Shown: piece by piece, positions 28,315 to 42,500 of the stretch
How positions within the stretch are numbered: the first letter of the stretch is position 1
Layout of the letters: every line of letters starts with the position of its first letter
Assembly (NCBI GenBank): GCA_016617855.1
Contig: JAECUM010001901.1
Span: forward strand, 1-64,000
Direction of reading: 5' to 3'
Length of the DNA stretch: 64,000 nucleotides
Source: Megalonaias nervosa
Taxonomy: Eukaryota > Mollusca > Bivalvia > Unionida > Unionidae
The notes under the pieces: generated by a model
Told to the model about the DNA's origin: nothing
Seen by the model: only the letters and a program-made list of their open reading frames with translations
Databases searched by the model: none
Position numbers and translations under genes: made by a program

Positions 28315-28965
28315 TGTACACTTTGTCCTACACAGTAAATGTTAAAGTACCCATTGTCCTATGTAGCAAAAATATCCACTGTCCTACACAGTAAATGTTA
28401 AAGTACCCATTGTCCTATGTAGTAAAAAATATCCACTGTCCTACATAGTAAATGTGAAAGTATCCATTGTCCTATGTAGTAAAAAATATCCATTGCCCTA
28501 CGTAGTAAATGTGAAAGTATCCATTGTCCTATGTAGTAAAAAATATCCATTGCCCTACGTAGTAAATGTGAAAGTATCCATTGTCCTACATTGTAAATGT
28601 GAAGGTATCCATTGTCCTACATAGGAAATGTGAAAATATCCATTGTCCTATGTAATAAATGTGAAAGAACCCACCACTGTCCTACATAGTAAATGTGAAA
28701 GTATTCATTGTCCTATGTAGTAAAAATATCCATTTTCCTATGTAGTAAATGTGAAAGTATCCATTGTCCTGCATAGTAAATGTGAGAGTACACAGTGCTG
28801 TATATAGTAAATGTGAAACCTATATAGTAAATGTGAAAGTACACAATGTCCTACATAGTAAATATTGAAGTACACATTATCCTACATAGTAAATGTGGAA
28901 GTTCCCATTGTCCTACAGAGTAAATGTGAAAGTACCAGTACACATTGCTGTACATTGTAAGTGTA
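28315..28965. repeat. ~29-bp minisatellite with higher-order pairs
   Basis: Units contain CATTGTCCTACATAGTAAAT and GTGAAAGTATC. Alternating unit types make a ~57-base higher-order period in the left part. Confidence 0.88.
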
Positions 28966-29334
28966 AAAGTTTTGTTTACCTGCAGAATTATAAAGCTGCA
29001 TATTTATTCGCATAATATTCAGTAAAGTACACATAAAAGAATTTCTACCAATTATATGACAGACATCTTGGCATGTGGGTAAGCATGCATCAAGTATTCA
29101 AAGACAACATACAGTTTGAAGACTTAGGGATATACCTTTAAAAACACTAGACAAAGAAGTTACCACAAACTATAGGATAAGGTCTGTATTAAATTTCCTT
29201 TCATTACACAGAAAATAATGTATGGAAATACTAATTACATGCCAATATTATTCACTAACACATACATTAATTAATCTGCATAATTATTACACTAATCCAT
29301 CTGTGTGTACAGATTATCATAATCAGAACAATGT

Positions 29335-30475
29335 ACATCCAGATCTGGCATCACATAATAAGAACCTGTGCTGTCCACTGGCAGTAATAAGCAGAACAGT
29401 ATACAACCAGATCCGTCATATAATAAGAATCTGTGCTGTCTACTGGCAGTAATAAGCAGAACAGTATACAACCAGATCTGTCATATAATAAGAATCTGTG
29501 CTGTCTACTGGCAGTAATAAGCAGAACAGTATACAACCAGATCTGTCATATAATAAGAATCTGTGCTGTCTACTGGCAGTAATAAGCAGAACAGTATACA
29601 ACCAGATCTGTCATATAATAATAATCTGTGCTGTCTACTGGCAGTAATAAGCAGAACTGTATACAATCAGATCTGTCATCATATAATAAGAATCTGTGCT
29701 GTCTACTGGCAGTAATAAGCAGAACAGTATACAACCAGATCCGTCATATAATAAGAATCTGTGCTGTCTACTGGCAGTAATAAGCAGAACAGTATACAAC
29801 CAGATCTGTCATATAATAAGAATCTGTGCTGTCTACTGGCAGTAATAAGCAGAACTGTATACAATCAGATCTGTCATCATATAATAAGAATCTGTGCTGT
29901 CTACTGGCAGTAATAAGCAGAACAGTATACAACCAGATCCGTCATATAATAAGAATCTGTGCTGTCTACTGGCAGTAATAAGCAGAACAGTATACAATCA
30001 GATCTGTCATCATATAATAAGAATCTGTGCTGTCTACTGGCAGTAATAAGCAGAACAGTATACAACCAGATCCGTCATATAATAAGAATCTGTGCTGTCT
30101 ACTGGCAGTAATAAGCAGAACAGTATACAACCAGATCTGTCATATAATAAGAATCTGTGCTGTCTACTGGCAGTAACAAGCAGAACAGTATACAATCAGA
30201 TCTGTCATCATATAATAAGAATCTGTGCTGTCTACTGGCAGTAATAAGCAGAACTGTATACAATCAGATCTGTCATCATATAATAAGAATCTGTGCTGTC
30301 TACTGGCAGTAATAGGCAGAACAATGTACAACCAGATTTGTCACCATATAATAAGAATCTATTAGCAGTAATAAGAACAGTGTACATCCAGATCTGTGAT
30401 CATATAAGAATCTGTGCTGTCTACTGGCAGTAATAAGCAGAACTGTATAGACCCAGATCTTTTGTCAAATAATCG
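29335..30475. repeat. 65/68-bp minisatellite, about 17 units
   Basis: Units contain AATCTGTGCTGTCTACTGGC and AATAAGCAGAACAGTATACA. Two length variants (with or without an extra CAT before ATAATAAG) alternate. Repetitive open frames here are not genes. Confidence 0.95.
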
Positions 30476-30879
30476 GAATATATGTTGCTTTGCTGGCAAT
30501 AATAAACAGAATAAAAACAGAGCTGAGTGAGATCTGTCATTCAAAATGTACCAACAGATCAGATGGATATGTATTACATGGGTAAAGATTACGATCTTTT
30601 ACGTTATTCTGACATTCTCTTCTTCACTAATGTGTATACAAAAAGCAATAAATAAATTAGTTGTAATGAGGTTGAAATAAAATTCAAAAGTATAAAATAA
30701 ATAATATCACAGATTTGATTGACTATTAACAGATCATGTAAACAATAAATACATGCGAGAAATTATGAGTTTAAAGTGATTTATATGCTCATGCTTAAAC
30801 CATAAAAAAAGATTTAAATTTACATTTACAACATGTGTACATACCATCATAACTTATCTCAATATCTGGACATTAAGAA

Positions 30880-31170
30880 AATAATTACCTTTCTCTGTCC
30901 AGATAATTATCTTTCTGTCCAGATAATTACCTTTCACTGTCCAAATAATTGCCTTTCTCTGTTCAATTACCTTTCTCTATCCAGATAATTGCCTTTCTCT
31001 GTTCATACAATTACCTTTCTCTATCCAGATAACTGCCTATCTCTGTTCAGATTACCTTTCTCTGTCCAAATAATTACCTTTCTTGGTCCAGATAATTACA
31101 TGTACCTTTCTCTTGTCAGATAATTACCTTTCTCTGTCCAAATAATCACCTTTCTCTGACCAGATAATTT
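30880..31170. repeat. ~22-bp minisatellite
   Basis: Units of CTGTCCAGATAATTACCTTT with CT substitutions. Confidence 0.85.
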
Positions 31171-31959
31171 ATGTTCTAATGAAAATTATCAATCTTCCAG
31201 AATATTTTGTCTGAAAAAGTAATCCCCTTATTGTCAGGACTTGGTATCAATGGGCCCCAGCAAAGACAATGCTTGTCATAAGTGGTCTAGGTAAACAAGG
31301 TTTCATTGTATCCTTGATTGCAAAAAAGAACAATCTGCTGATAATATTTCTGTTTTACTTTTGCAAATAAAGAATTTTGATTATATTTCTGGTATTTCTT
31401 ATTTTTTTCCTTGTAAAACCAGGACAGATTTTTCACTGTACATGTAATGCTGACGTTAACTGTCACTAGAAACTTTTCTATGAATGCAACCCAGTTCTAA
31501 TATCGATACTGTTTCGCAATGTAAAGATTGTCTTTGACAAAAATATGTATCACAGAAATGATATACATTTATTCATATGACCTTACATCTGAAAAATATT
31601 CTAGACTTTCTTTTTAAAAAATGCCTGAAGCAACCTTGACACCAAAATTTCAAATATGACAATGATTGCCCTAAGTATGTAAATGAGCCAAATCACTCAG
31701 ACTGGTTCTGATATTTAATTGCAGAATATCAATTATTCTACTGCTAAAATAGGTGTAAAGACCAAACTGATAATGTCCAAACTAAAGTTATCAAGAGGAA
31801 ATATGCCACTGAATGAAACTGAGACTACAAGAACATGTGAAACTTAAGTGTCAGGCATGTTGATCATTTTATCAGAAATAAATGTAAACTCAAATTTAGT
31901 TTACTGTAAAAGGGAAACCAAAGACAATAATCAGCTATATGAATTTCTGTTTTTAAGAG

Positions 31960-32520
31960 GAGTTGCAATAACAAAATTTTTATAATGGCTGCCAAGGTGG
32001 CCATATTGGATATCATATAAGCACTATTTTCATTTAGAACCAACTATACATCATAAGAAGTCTTCTAGTGAAAACCCAATTTCAATATGACGTTTTCCAT
32101 CAAGGAGGAGCAACAATACAAAGATCTGCAAGATGGCCATGGGCTGGCCATACTGGATGTCAGACCACGTGAAGTTTCACTGAAGACCAAGTAAATACAA
32201 TAATAAGTCTTCTGGCAAAAAGCCCATATTGATATGACTTTCCTGCTCTGGAGGAGTAGGAACAACAAACTTTTCAAGCTGGCTGCAGTGGTGACCATAC
32301 TGGACATCAGCTTGACACAATTATATTTAGGATCAAATGGACATCATAACAACTCAAATCAGTGCAAACCCCCATGTTGATATGACCAGTCAATCAAGAG
32401 GAGTAGCAATAATAAGATTTACAAGATGGACATTGTGGTGGCCATATTGGTGGTCAAGATGGCCATATTGCTGGTCAAGGTGGCCATATTGGTGGTAGAG
32501 CAGCACCATTATCATTTAGG
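31960..32520. repeat. ~115-bp diverged tandem repeat with GGCCATATTGG core
   Basis: About four units share an AAGATGGCCATATTGGA-like core, a stretch like TATATCATAAGAAGTCTTCT and a GAGGAGTAGCAA motif. The last part is a short expansion of GGTCAAGGTGGCCATATTGG. Confidence 0.7.
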
Positions 32521-32959
32521 AATAACCAGTCCTTGGGATGACTGTGTGCGTAAAGTTTCATGGGAATCCTTAAAGTAGTTTAGAAGTTGCGATGACAAAC
32601 TCATTCTAATGGATGGATAACCAATGACACATACTAGACAGAGGATGAATCATGTAAGCTTTTCTGGGATTTGACCAGTCGAATTAAGAAAGACAATTAT
32701 TCTCAAACAGATATGTCCTCAAAGTTTACTGTTTTCTTTACGGCAACAATGAACAGTATATGGGTTGTTTTGATTGCAAGGAACTTGAAACATACAAACA
32801 TTATTTTTAAAAATTTTAAAGTCCCTTATCATTTCAATGTTGACCTTTTTACATGAGCAAAATATATTAGTTATTTCATCTTAAAATTGTAAACCAACAA
32901 CCACGGACAAATTGAAACATATGCAACAATGTGAATTGCATTTGATATTTACAGATACA

Positions 32960-33430
32960 GTACTCTATTATAATGATGTACATGGAAGCTATAGAGTATA
33001 ACATTTTATAGTGAGACTGCCTTATAATTAAGAAGGGTACAGTAATACTTCCTGATTATAACACTGTCCATGGGAGCCATCGACTGTACCATCTTATAGT
33101 CAGGCTGCATTATAATGAAGTATGATACAGTATTCCCTCACTGTAACACTATCTATTGAGCCACAAACTTACCATTTTATAGCCAGACTGCCTTATAATG
33201 AAGTATGATGCATTATTATTCACAATGCCCATGGGAGTCATAGACTGTATCATGATTAATGATTTTTTCCACTGTCAGACTCTATCTACATTTATTACTG
33301 ACTATTATTAGTGAATATAAACATGTAAGAACACTGTATGATTTCCTCCATTGTTAGACTCTAGCTACATTTATTACTGACAGTAAATATAAAGGTTTAA
33401 AAACACCTGTAAAGTGTAATACATCATATA
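32960..33430. repeat. Diverged tandem repeat, TATAATGAAGTATGATACAG type
   Basis: Units contain CTGCCTTATAATGAAGTATG and CCATGGGAGCCAT. The same sequence style (gagtaatccctcattacaac) returns at 59.8-60.1 kb. Confidence 0.65.
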
Positions 33431-33439
33431 GTTTTGAAA

Positions 33440-35572
33440 CTGCTCGAACCTTACAACAGTTGTATTCATATTATGCTAATATGACAATTAAACCATTTGT
33501 ATCATAATTTGCAATGACCTGTACTGAATTTTCTTCCTCTGTACTTTCAAGGTTGAAGAATTACTGGTAATCATGACATAGTTTTCAGAGTTTGCATGCA
33601 CAACAAAACTGTTATGTTGAAAAGTACCAAACTATTCTATTCTATTCTCTTGGTAAGCACAATGTACCAAACTATTCTATTCTATTCTCTTGGTAAACAC
33701 AATGAGGAAGACTCTAGATCTAATTCTCTAACGTACAAGAATTTTTCTTTTACACTCTACTGCTTGTTAAAAAAAAAGAATGTTCGTATAATCTTTTTCT
33801 GTCAGTGTTAACTCCAAAGCCATCTTGATGCAATGCCTTAATAAATATTTAGTCTACATTATAATTATTCAATACCTGAGAAGCATGGATCCTTCCAATA
33901 GGTACAATTTTGACAAGAAGAAATATTCAGTATGTAGAATATAAAAAACTATTCAGTATCTGCATTTCTTATCTGCATAATTGTGAAGGACTGCAGCTGT
34001 GAAGAAAACTATAATAATGGGGTATGTTGATGTTAACTAATTAACTTTAATTTCTTTAACTTAATGGAAATAAACTTCTAATTTCGTAAATGTTTTAATT
34101 ACATTTAGTGAAACATTTGACATATCATCAATAACCAACATATGCAATTACACGCCAAGATTTATCCAGGATTGTCACATAGATGGGGAATTCCCCTTTC
34201 AGGTATTTTCATAAGGGGGAACTTTTGATCTTTAAGAACACAATTTTTATATGACAACAGTAACTGTGAGTAAACTCCTAGGGCCCAAAAAAATGCGTGT
34301 TTCATGTCTGCCAACGATCCCTGTTTTTCAATGACAACCCTAGCACTTCTTTCCTTCAGGGTAAAAAAAAATCTAACTGAGTTGGTTTAGCGCAGTACCT
34401 GAGCACTTAGTATATCATCATTATAATATGTATAATGTTTAAAAAAAAATTTAAAAAACTACCTACCCTAATTTTAAAACTAGTGCAATAGGAAACACAC
34501 GCATTCTGGGGGGCCTAATAGTACGTTTCAACAAATGTGTGTTGAAAAGTAAATTTTAAAGATAAGACTTACAGTTTTCTATCTACATAATCAGTACAGT
34601 AACAGTGATCATTATATGACAATGGTACTACATCACATTCATTAGAATGCAGGTAACTTGAGAGACATTACCACTGAATACCAAAACAAAATATTTGTCA
34701 TTGTACAACCTTGGCAAGTTGAGATACTAAAATGCTTTTGATAACATGATAATCAATGAAAGCATTGAGATGCTCAATTGCAAAATGTTAGTAAGTGCTT
34801 GACTATGGCAGCTGATCTAGAGGTCAAGCACTTGCATGATCTGATTGAGATCTGTAAATATTAATGAATATTACAGGTTTAATTGCACTCAGAACAAACT
34901 GACAGCAATTTTTGATATCACTCAGTTTTGAAGGGTGGATTCATTAAATGCGGGGTGGGTGGGAAGGAGGAGGAACAATCATGTTGGAGCTCATTTGTAA
35001 AAGTCAATGCTAGCTATTAGACAAAAATGCTGAATCTTTTTCCAGCATCAGAATTTACACCACAGTCATCTTAATTTTTTAAAATTTCATCTACAAATCA
35101 TATAGGTTGTAAAAAAAATGGTGTCACTCTATAATGACAAAAAAGCCAATAAGAAAGCACTTGTGTTTGCATGTTTAAAATATTCAAAAAGCAGATTTAA
35201 GTCTCTTTCAAATCATGTCCACCTCATTTGTGCTTTAAAACATTAAATCTTTTCCAGTGGACTTTCTTTGCTCCTTGTTTCAAAAGCTAGATATTTTAGT
35301 CTCTCTCACAATAATGCTGGATGTAAGTTAAAAATGAAAAAAACTGCTGCATGATTGGCCGTTTTCAGTCCTGTCTAAAAACTGGACATTGAGGGCTATG
35401 CTGTGATTGTTATTTTCTGTCCCGATTGTCTAAAACTCAGATACTGACATCTATGCTGATGATTACTTCAAGACTGAATGATCACACCCCTCCTATCTAT
35501 GGAAGATGTTCCCCTCCTATTGTTAGGACTGATGGGAGATGCCTGAGTCTTCTGCCTGGTCTAGCTATATTT
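33440..35572. other. Gene-free stretch, downstream flank of CCDC142
   Basis: No exon seen. It probably holds the 3' untranslated region of the minus-strand gene, since it lies directly after its stop at 35573. Minus-strand AATAAA hexamers occur further out, at 33288-33295 and 33367-33372, inside ACATTTATTACTGAC duplicates, so they cannot be assigned. Confidence 0.5.
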
Positions 35573-35745
35573 TCATCCTTCTCCTTCCTTTGGGTTGAAA
35601 CAGAGAGGCAGTCTCCAGGATCGTCCGCCATGCACTCGAAGATCCAGCCATTGCTGAATGTTAGAAACTAAATGGATATCATCCTCCAAATGTGAATCGT
35701 TGATGCTGATAGAGTCTAATGGCTCCTTACTGCCCTTTTCACAAG
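35573..35745 (-). CDS. CCDC142: CCDC142 last exon
   Basis: Enters in phase 1 right after attattattcag and ends at TGA (35573-35575). It encodes an acidic, variable stretch (SINDSHLEDDIHLVS) and the conserved end with WLDLRVHGGRSWRLPLCF. The pyrimidine tract of its acceptor is an (ATT)n microsatellite. Confidence 0.92.
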
Positions 35746-35795
<50 letters not shown>

Positions 35796-35805
35796 TAACA
35801 ATACC

Positions 35806-35837
<32 letters not shown>

Positions 35838-36471
35838 TAAAAATAACAAAAAATAATAATAACAAAAATAATAATAACAAAAATAATAGCAACAATAATA
35901 ATAACAAAAATAATAACAGTAACAAAAATAATAACAACAATAACATCAATAATAATAACAACAATAATAATAATAACAAGGGTGATAATAATAACTTGTT
36001 ATTTACATAGGTGTCATATCTAACACTAAAGTTACAAATTTCTGCATATGTATTAACAACACACAATGAAGGGAGCATACACGATACCAATTAAACATTT
36101 TTCATCTTTAATAGAGATATACCATAATACCTACAGGATTTTTTATCTTATTCAATGATTTACCATTTGAGCTCAACATCACATGGAAATCTTCATCCCC
36201 TTAAACTAAACTTAAATGATCAAGAAAAACTTCCAATACTCTAGCACAACTGTCTTTAAGCAGCTTCCATTAAATGGTAAACTGACAGAAAATATTACAG
36301 TATTTAAGATGCCTTCTGAATGCATGTGTTACTAACAGATTTGAATTTATTAGTACTTTTAATACTTAATGACAAGTTAAACTAAATAGTAATTACTATT
36401 ATCTTTTGCATGATATACAAGACAGCAAGGCAAAATAGTCATTGACTAAATGAATCCTTTAAAAAAAACGC

Positions 36472-36508
<37 letters not shown>

Positions 36509-39500
36509 CATTTAAATGAATGAATGAAATGCCCCCTCCCCCCAACCAACTTGTCCTGCCTGTTACTGTATAATTAACTATGTTGCATAATTTGTACTCA
36601 TTCAAGCTCCCTTTCTTTCTATGATGCCATCAATACAATGTTTTACATCCCTCTTTCTGTTTTCTCCATATTAAACATATTGACACATCATGGCATTATA
36701 CCCTGTATAACACTGAATAGCAACCAAATTTAACTGAACAATTTTTGCACTTTGTTGAAAAATAACTGGCATGAATTCCATCATGTAATAAGCATCATTT
36801 TAAATGTGTACTCATTTCATGTGAAATGCCAACCTCTGTGAGCTCAGGGACATAGAATATTCCCCATGCACCTTCCAGCATGTTGCAAGACAACTAACGG
36901 AGGTACATACAGCTATTGTTCAGTGGTTGATTACTGGACTTGTGGCCAAAAGTGAATGGGTTTGAATCCTATCATTGAATCAGCTTCAGATGTCTACCAT
37001 GGTGTGTCCTTGGGTAAGACGCTTTGCTCCAATTACATTGGCTCTAAATAACCAACTTGTATTGCTGTTATATTCATCAAGGTTCATCCAATAGTAATCT
37101 TGCTCAGACTGTTTCATTCAAATTTCAAATGAGACTAACAAACATGAATGATACATACAACAAAGAGACATGGAAATAAGAATAATGATGTAATAACGCT
37201 CATTAAATACAGTAATATCTTACTTAGGCTCTCCATAGAGCAGGGCTTGCGGAAACGACTGGAATCTCGTTTTAATGGCTGCCTCTTAAGAAGTGCCACA
37301 GCTCCGTTCAGATATTTAAATATAGCTAGGTCAAGGGCACTCTGTCTCACTGTCTCATTAGTAATGGACTCCTTCAGCCACGTTTTCATGTAGTCAATGT
37401 CCAGCTCAAGCTGACAGGCCCCAAGGTAGCTGCAAACAAAGTTCATAAGTTTTAATGATGTATTTTGCTTTGTCATCTCTCAGACAGTATCCTTATGGCA
37501 TTATCTAGTCTTTGTCCTGCTATTTAAGAAAATCAGTCCTGGAACATAGCTAAGAAATTTGGACAAGGTTCTTTTTAATCAGGAAACTCTGCCACTAAAG
37601 GCAAACAGCAACTTGTCATATGGCAAGTGCCCCAGCATATCTACCTCTTCAAAGTTTGGTAAGAAAGGGAATACAACAATTGGGATTGATGTCTTTAATG
37701 TCACATGAATTTAACTGCATTCAGGAAGAAAAAAGACAACTGCAAAACATTTTCTGATAGCCTGAAATAAAATTTCTAGCTGAAAAAAGCTTGATAGTAA
37801 AAGTCATATTTAATACATACTGATTGTCACTCAGTTTACAAAATATAAATTGAAATAAAGATAACATGGTGCATGCAAACTCACAATTACATTCAGGGAC
37901 TATATGGGATTAATACAGATATAATCAAACTTATGTATTTTAATTATGATAACTACAGTAATAATTGATTCCAATAATGTATGAATTATAGCTACATAAA
38001 ATAAGTCAAGTTCCAGTGATTAAAAAAGTAATGGACCAAGTCAAGTATTAGTGATGTAAAAAGTAATGGACCAAGTCAAGGTCTAGTGATGTCAATGGTA
38101 ATGGATCAAGGCAAATTCTAATGACACAAATAGTAATGGACCAAGGCAAGTTCTAGGGACATAAAAAGTAATGGGCCAAGTCAAGTTCTAGTGATGTAAA
38201 AAGTAATGGACCAAGTCAAGTTCTAGTGATGTAAAAAGTAATGGACCAAGGCAAGTTCTAGTGATGTAAAAAGTAAAGGACCAAGTCAAGTATTAGTGAT
38301 GCAAAATGTAATGGACCAAGTGAAGTTCTAGTGACATAAAAAGTAATGGACCAAGTCAAATTCTAGTGATGTAAAAAGTAATGGACCAAGGCAAGTTCTA
38401 GCGACATAAAAGGTAATGGACCATGGCAAGTTCTAGTGACATAAAAAGTAATGGACCAAGGCAAGTTCTAGTGACGTAAAAAGTAATGGACCAAGGCAAG
38501 TTCTAGTGATGTAAAAAGTAATATGACCAAGTCAAGTTCTATGGATGTAAACAGTACAAGGTAATGGACCAAGTAAAGTTCTAGTGATGTAAAAAGTATT
38601 GGACCAAAATAAGTGCTTATAGGAGGGTATACAGACTTCATTCTGAATATTCATTATGATACAGAGATTTAAATGCTTGCTATTTGCTGCTTTAAAACTT
38701 TTACTTGAGAAAAATACCTACAAGATGGAATCTCTCATCATAGGTGGTTTATAAGTATTCATTGTTCTTTCTAAATTCTGAAATATGTAATGAGTTCTTG
38801 AACTACTCAAACCATGTAAATAAAGTGGTGTGCTTGACTACAGAATATTGTATACACTACCTAAATTTGATTTTTTCCTTCAAAATGAAATTTGACAGTG
38901 CATCAGCAAAAGCCACTGTTGCCATGGTAGTGACACTAAGCTGGGATGTTTGTTTTAATTTACTCACTCCCTCCAGCACAGGTTCCAAAACGGTTTCCAA
39001 GGCATGTTCCATGTACAGGTTGTGCTCCTTAGGCACCTCTGTAACGAGTGAAAAGCATGATTACATGATGTCAAACATGTATGCTCTTATTTAATAAGCA
39101 TGATTACATAAGTTCAAACAAGTAAACTCTTATGCAATAAGCATGATTATATGATTTAAAATGTGTAAAATCATATTTAATAAGCATGATCACATGATTT
39201 CAAACAAGTCAACTCTTCTTTAATAGCATGATTACATAATGTCAGACAAGTAAACGCTTCTTTAATAAACATGATTACATGATGTCAGACAAGTAAACTA
39301 TTACTTAATAAACATGATTACATGATGTCATGCAAGTAAACTCTTATTTAATGAGCATGATTACATGATGTCAGACATATAAATTCTTTTGCAATTAACA
39401 TGACTATATGATGTCAGACAAGTAAACTCTTATTTAATAAGCATGATTACATGATGTCAGACAAGTAAACTCTTCTTTAATAAACATGATTACATGATGT

Positions 39501-42500
39501 CAGGCAAGTTTACTCTTATTTAATAAGCATGATTACAAAATGTCAAACAAGTAAAATCATTTAATAAGCATGATTACATGATGTCAGGCAAGTAAACTCT
39601 TATTTAATAAGCATGATTACAAAATGTCAAACAAGTAAACTCTTATTTAATAAGCATGATTACAAAATGTCAAACTAATAAATCTGTCACTGATCAGCAA
39701 ATAAAGTTCTTCATGTGAAATTCCATATTAATCTGAAACTGAAATATCAAAAGAGAATTAAAGGAAGAATTTTTCAGAAAGTGGATATCACAGAAATAAA
39801 ACTTTCCACTGAGTAACAGAATGTGTACAGCATATCTAGAAAATAATATTGAACCCTGAGCTTTATTATATTAAGAACGACCTTCAACATATTTCTATTT
39901 GTATGTTTTTATTGTTGGAATTTGTGTTTAAGTTTCTAATCACAGCTTTTATTCATATATCTTTAGCTAAGGATAAAACAGAACTACTTTGTACATTTTA
40001 CAAAACTGCTTCAGTAGTATTAACTATATTTTTTTCTTATAATATTAAAGTTGATAAAACCTGTTGGAACATCTGAAGTGAACACCTGTTAGAACATTTG
40101 AAGTGAACACATGTTGGAACATTTGAAGTGAACACCTGTTGGAACATCTGAAGTGAACACCTGTTGGAACATCTACAGTGAACAGCTGCTGAGACTATGT
40201 ATTCTGTTGGTAGACAGAGCTGTTAAAATTCCACGAACACAAATACTGGTAAATTAATATTTTACTTAATGGCATAAATCCTGTAATTACCTGTTCCTGC
40301 CTTCATTCTCCACACCTTGCCAGTTGGCATGTGAGCCTTGAAATATTCGTAAGTTGCCTTCGTACAACTACTGCTGAACATCTGCATGGATTTGGCCGAC
40401 ACCGACTGTTGAGAAAAATACCTTATATTATCAATACTTCAAAATAAAGATTTATCAGATATATTTTGCTTTCATTAACATCATAATATAATATAATGTA
40501 ATATAATATAATATAATATGATATAATATAATATAAAATAATGTAATATAATATTACAAATCCCTTCAAAGCTTTTTGCTGGGAAGGAACATGCTACTGA
40601 CCTAGTCCAAAAACATGGCAATGAGTATATTTTAATGATGGTTGCAAGGTAAACTCATCAGCCGACAAACTCAGAAAATATTTACTTTCACAGAAAGATT
40701 GGTACAGTAAATAACGGGATATTTATGAGAAATTCTTTTGCTTTTATTGATCTCCTGGAATGATGGAAAGCTACAACTGAATGTGAACCTGTTTCTAGGT
40801 GCATCCAACTAAAGAGTTGCTTCCCCTTATTTATGGAATATATTTCTGCACTTTCCAATCCAAATCTGTAAGGTGTACAACATAGGTTACTAATTGAATA
40901 GCAGAGGTAAAACAGCTGTAACCCTTTATAAGTTGAGACTTAATTATTTTTTCATTATAACATTTATGGGCCTAACTTCTTCCAATCCAACAACCACCAC
41001 CACCCTTTCCAAAAAAATCAGTTTCTGCATTAAAATGTTATATTTTGTACCAGACCTGTGTATCATCCAGAAATCTGAGGCATGATACACATCACACTAC
41101 ATAGTAAATGAAGCATTATATATCTCAATATGTTTGGAGACTTTAACACAATAATAATGAACTTCCAATGTGAAATGCATGAGAATCCAGTCGATTTTTG
41201 TTTAGTTTGCATGCATGAAAAATGCCTTGAGTACTAAAAGTTTAGACTGCATGCATTGGCAAATGCCTCAAGTACTGGTATTTGAGTACTGGAAATTTAG
41301 TCTGCATGCACAGGCCAATGCCTAGAGTACTGGAAATTTAGTCTGCATGCATAGCAAATGCCTCAAGTACTGGAATTTAGTCCACATGCATGGCAAATGC
41401 CTCAAGTGCTGGAATTTAGCCTGCATCCATTGGTCAATGCCTTGTGTACTGGAAATTTAGTCTGCATGCATTGGCAAATGCCTCAAGTACTGGAAATTCA
41501 GTCTGCATCCATAGCAGATGCCTTGAGTACTGGAAATTTAGTCTGCATGCATTGGCAAATGCCTCAAGTACTGAAAATTTAGTCTGCATGCATGGCAAAT
41601 GGCTCAACTGTTGTAAATTTAGTATGCATGCATGGTAAATTCCTTGACTGTAGGAAATTACCAGATGCAAGGCTGATGAATATTAATATAAGCATGTCTT
41701 TGAACATTGGTAGTCCAAATAGCATTAGGCAAGGCCCATATGATTGCATGCATCATGTCAGATTACAATCCACCAAATGCAATAGTTTACAATGCAATCA
41801 TCAAGATGTATGCATTTTTATACTTGCTGGAGGACAGAAAAAAACAACTGCAAGTACAATTTTCCTCTGATTATTTTACCCACTTATTTTCCACCCACTC
41901 ACCATCCAACAGTGAGTGAAAATCTGTACAACTCAATAATTTTCAACTCCAGGGTAAAAATAAAATCATGACAGAAGAAAAGGCTTATCAAGTAAGACCC
42001 AAATATGTAAATAACAAAAAAATAATAGAAAAGCGGATCATGAATGGACTTTTTTGGGAAAATTACAAACTTTGAGAACTGCAAAGCTGGTACTTATGCA
42101 GAGATAGTCCTAGCTGTACAGACACTAGTGACCTTGAACTTAATCTCAAACCCAAAAGGCATTAAAGTCTTTCTGCATTAAACTTTTATTCTGCAAGGCT
42201 TATAATAGACAGACAAACATTTATGAGACCTTTGCTAACAATGATTGTGATACTGTTGGATATCCATATCAGTTTTGTTACAAACTTACCCCATTCCCAA
42301 TCATACATAATGTTTTAGTGACACCTATACTGTTAAACACAGAATGACACCAATTATCAAACTAATCTATTTAGATTTTCTAACTCTTCATCACTGCTCT
42401 GAGCACTGATAACTCTCTCTTCACAGGAAACAATTTGATGGTCTTTTTGTTGTTCTTTTTTATTTTGAAGGGGGTGTGGTTAGATGGGCAAGTAATCCAT

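Noticed and set aside
26585..30475. CRISPR-like arrays
   Set aside because: The repeats are contiguous, without unique spacers, and the DNA is clearly eukaryotic. They are minisatellites.
35716..36090. 124-codon poly-Leu/Ile frame on the minus strand
   Set aside because: Translation of the (ATT)n microsatellite. Only its downstream edge matters, as the acceptor of the CCDC142 last exon.
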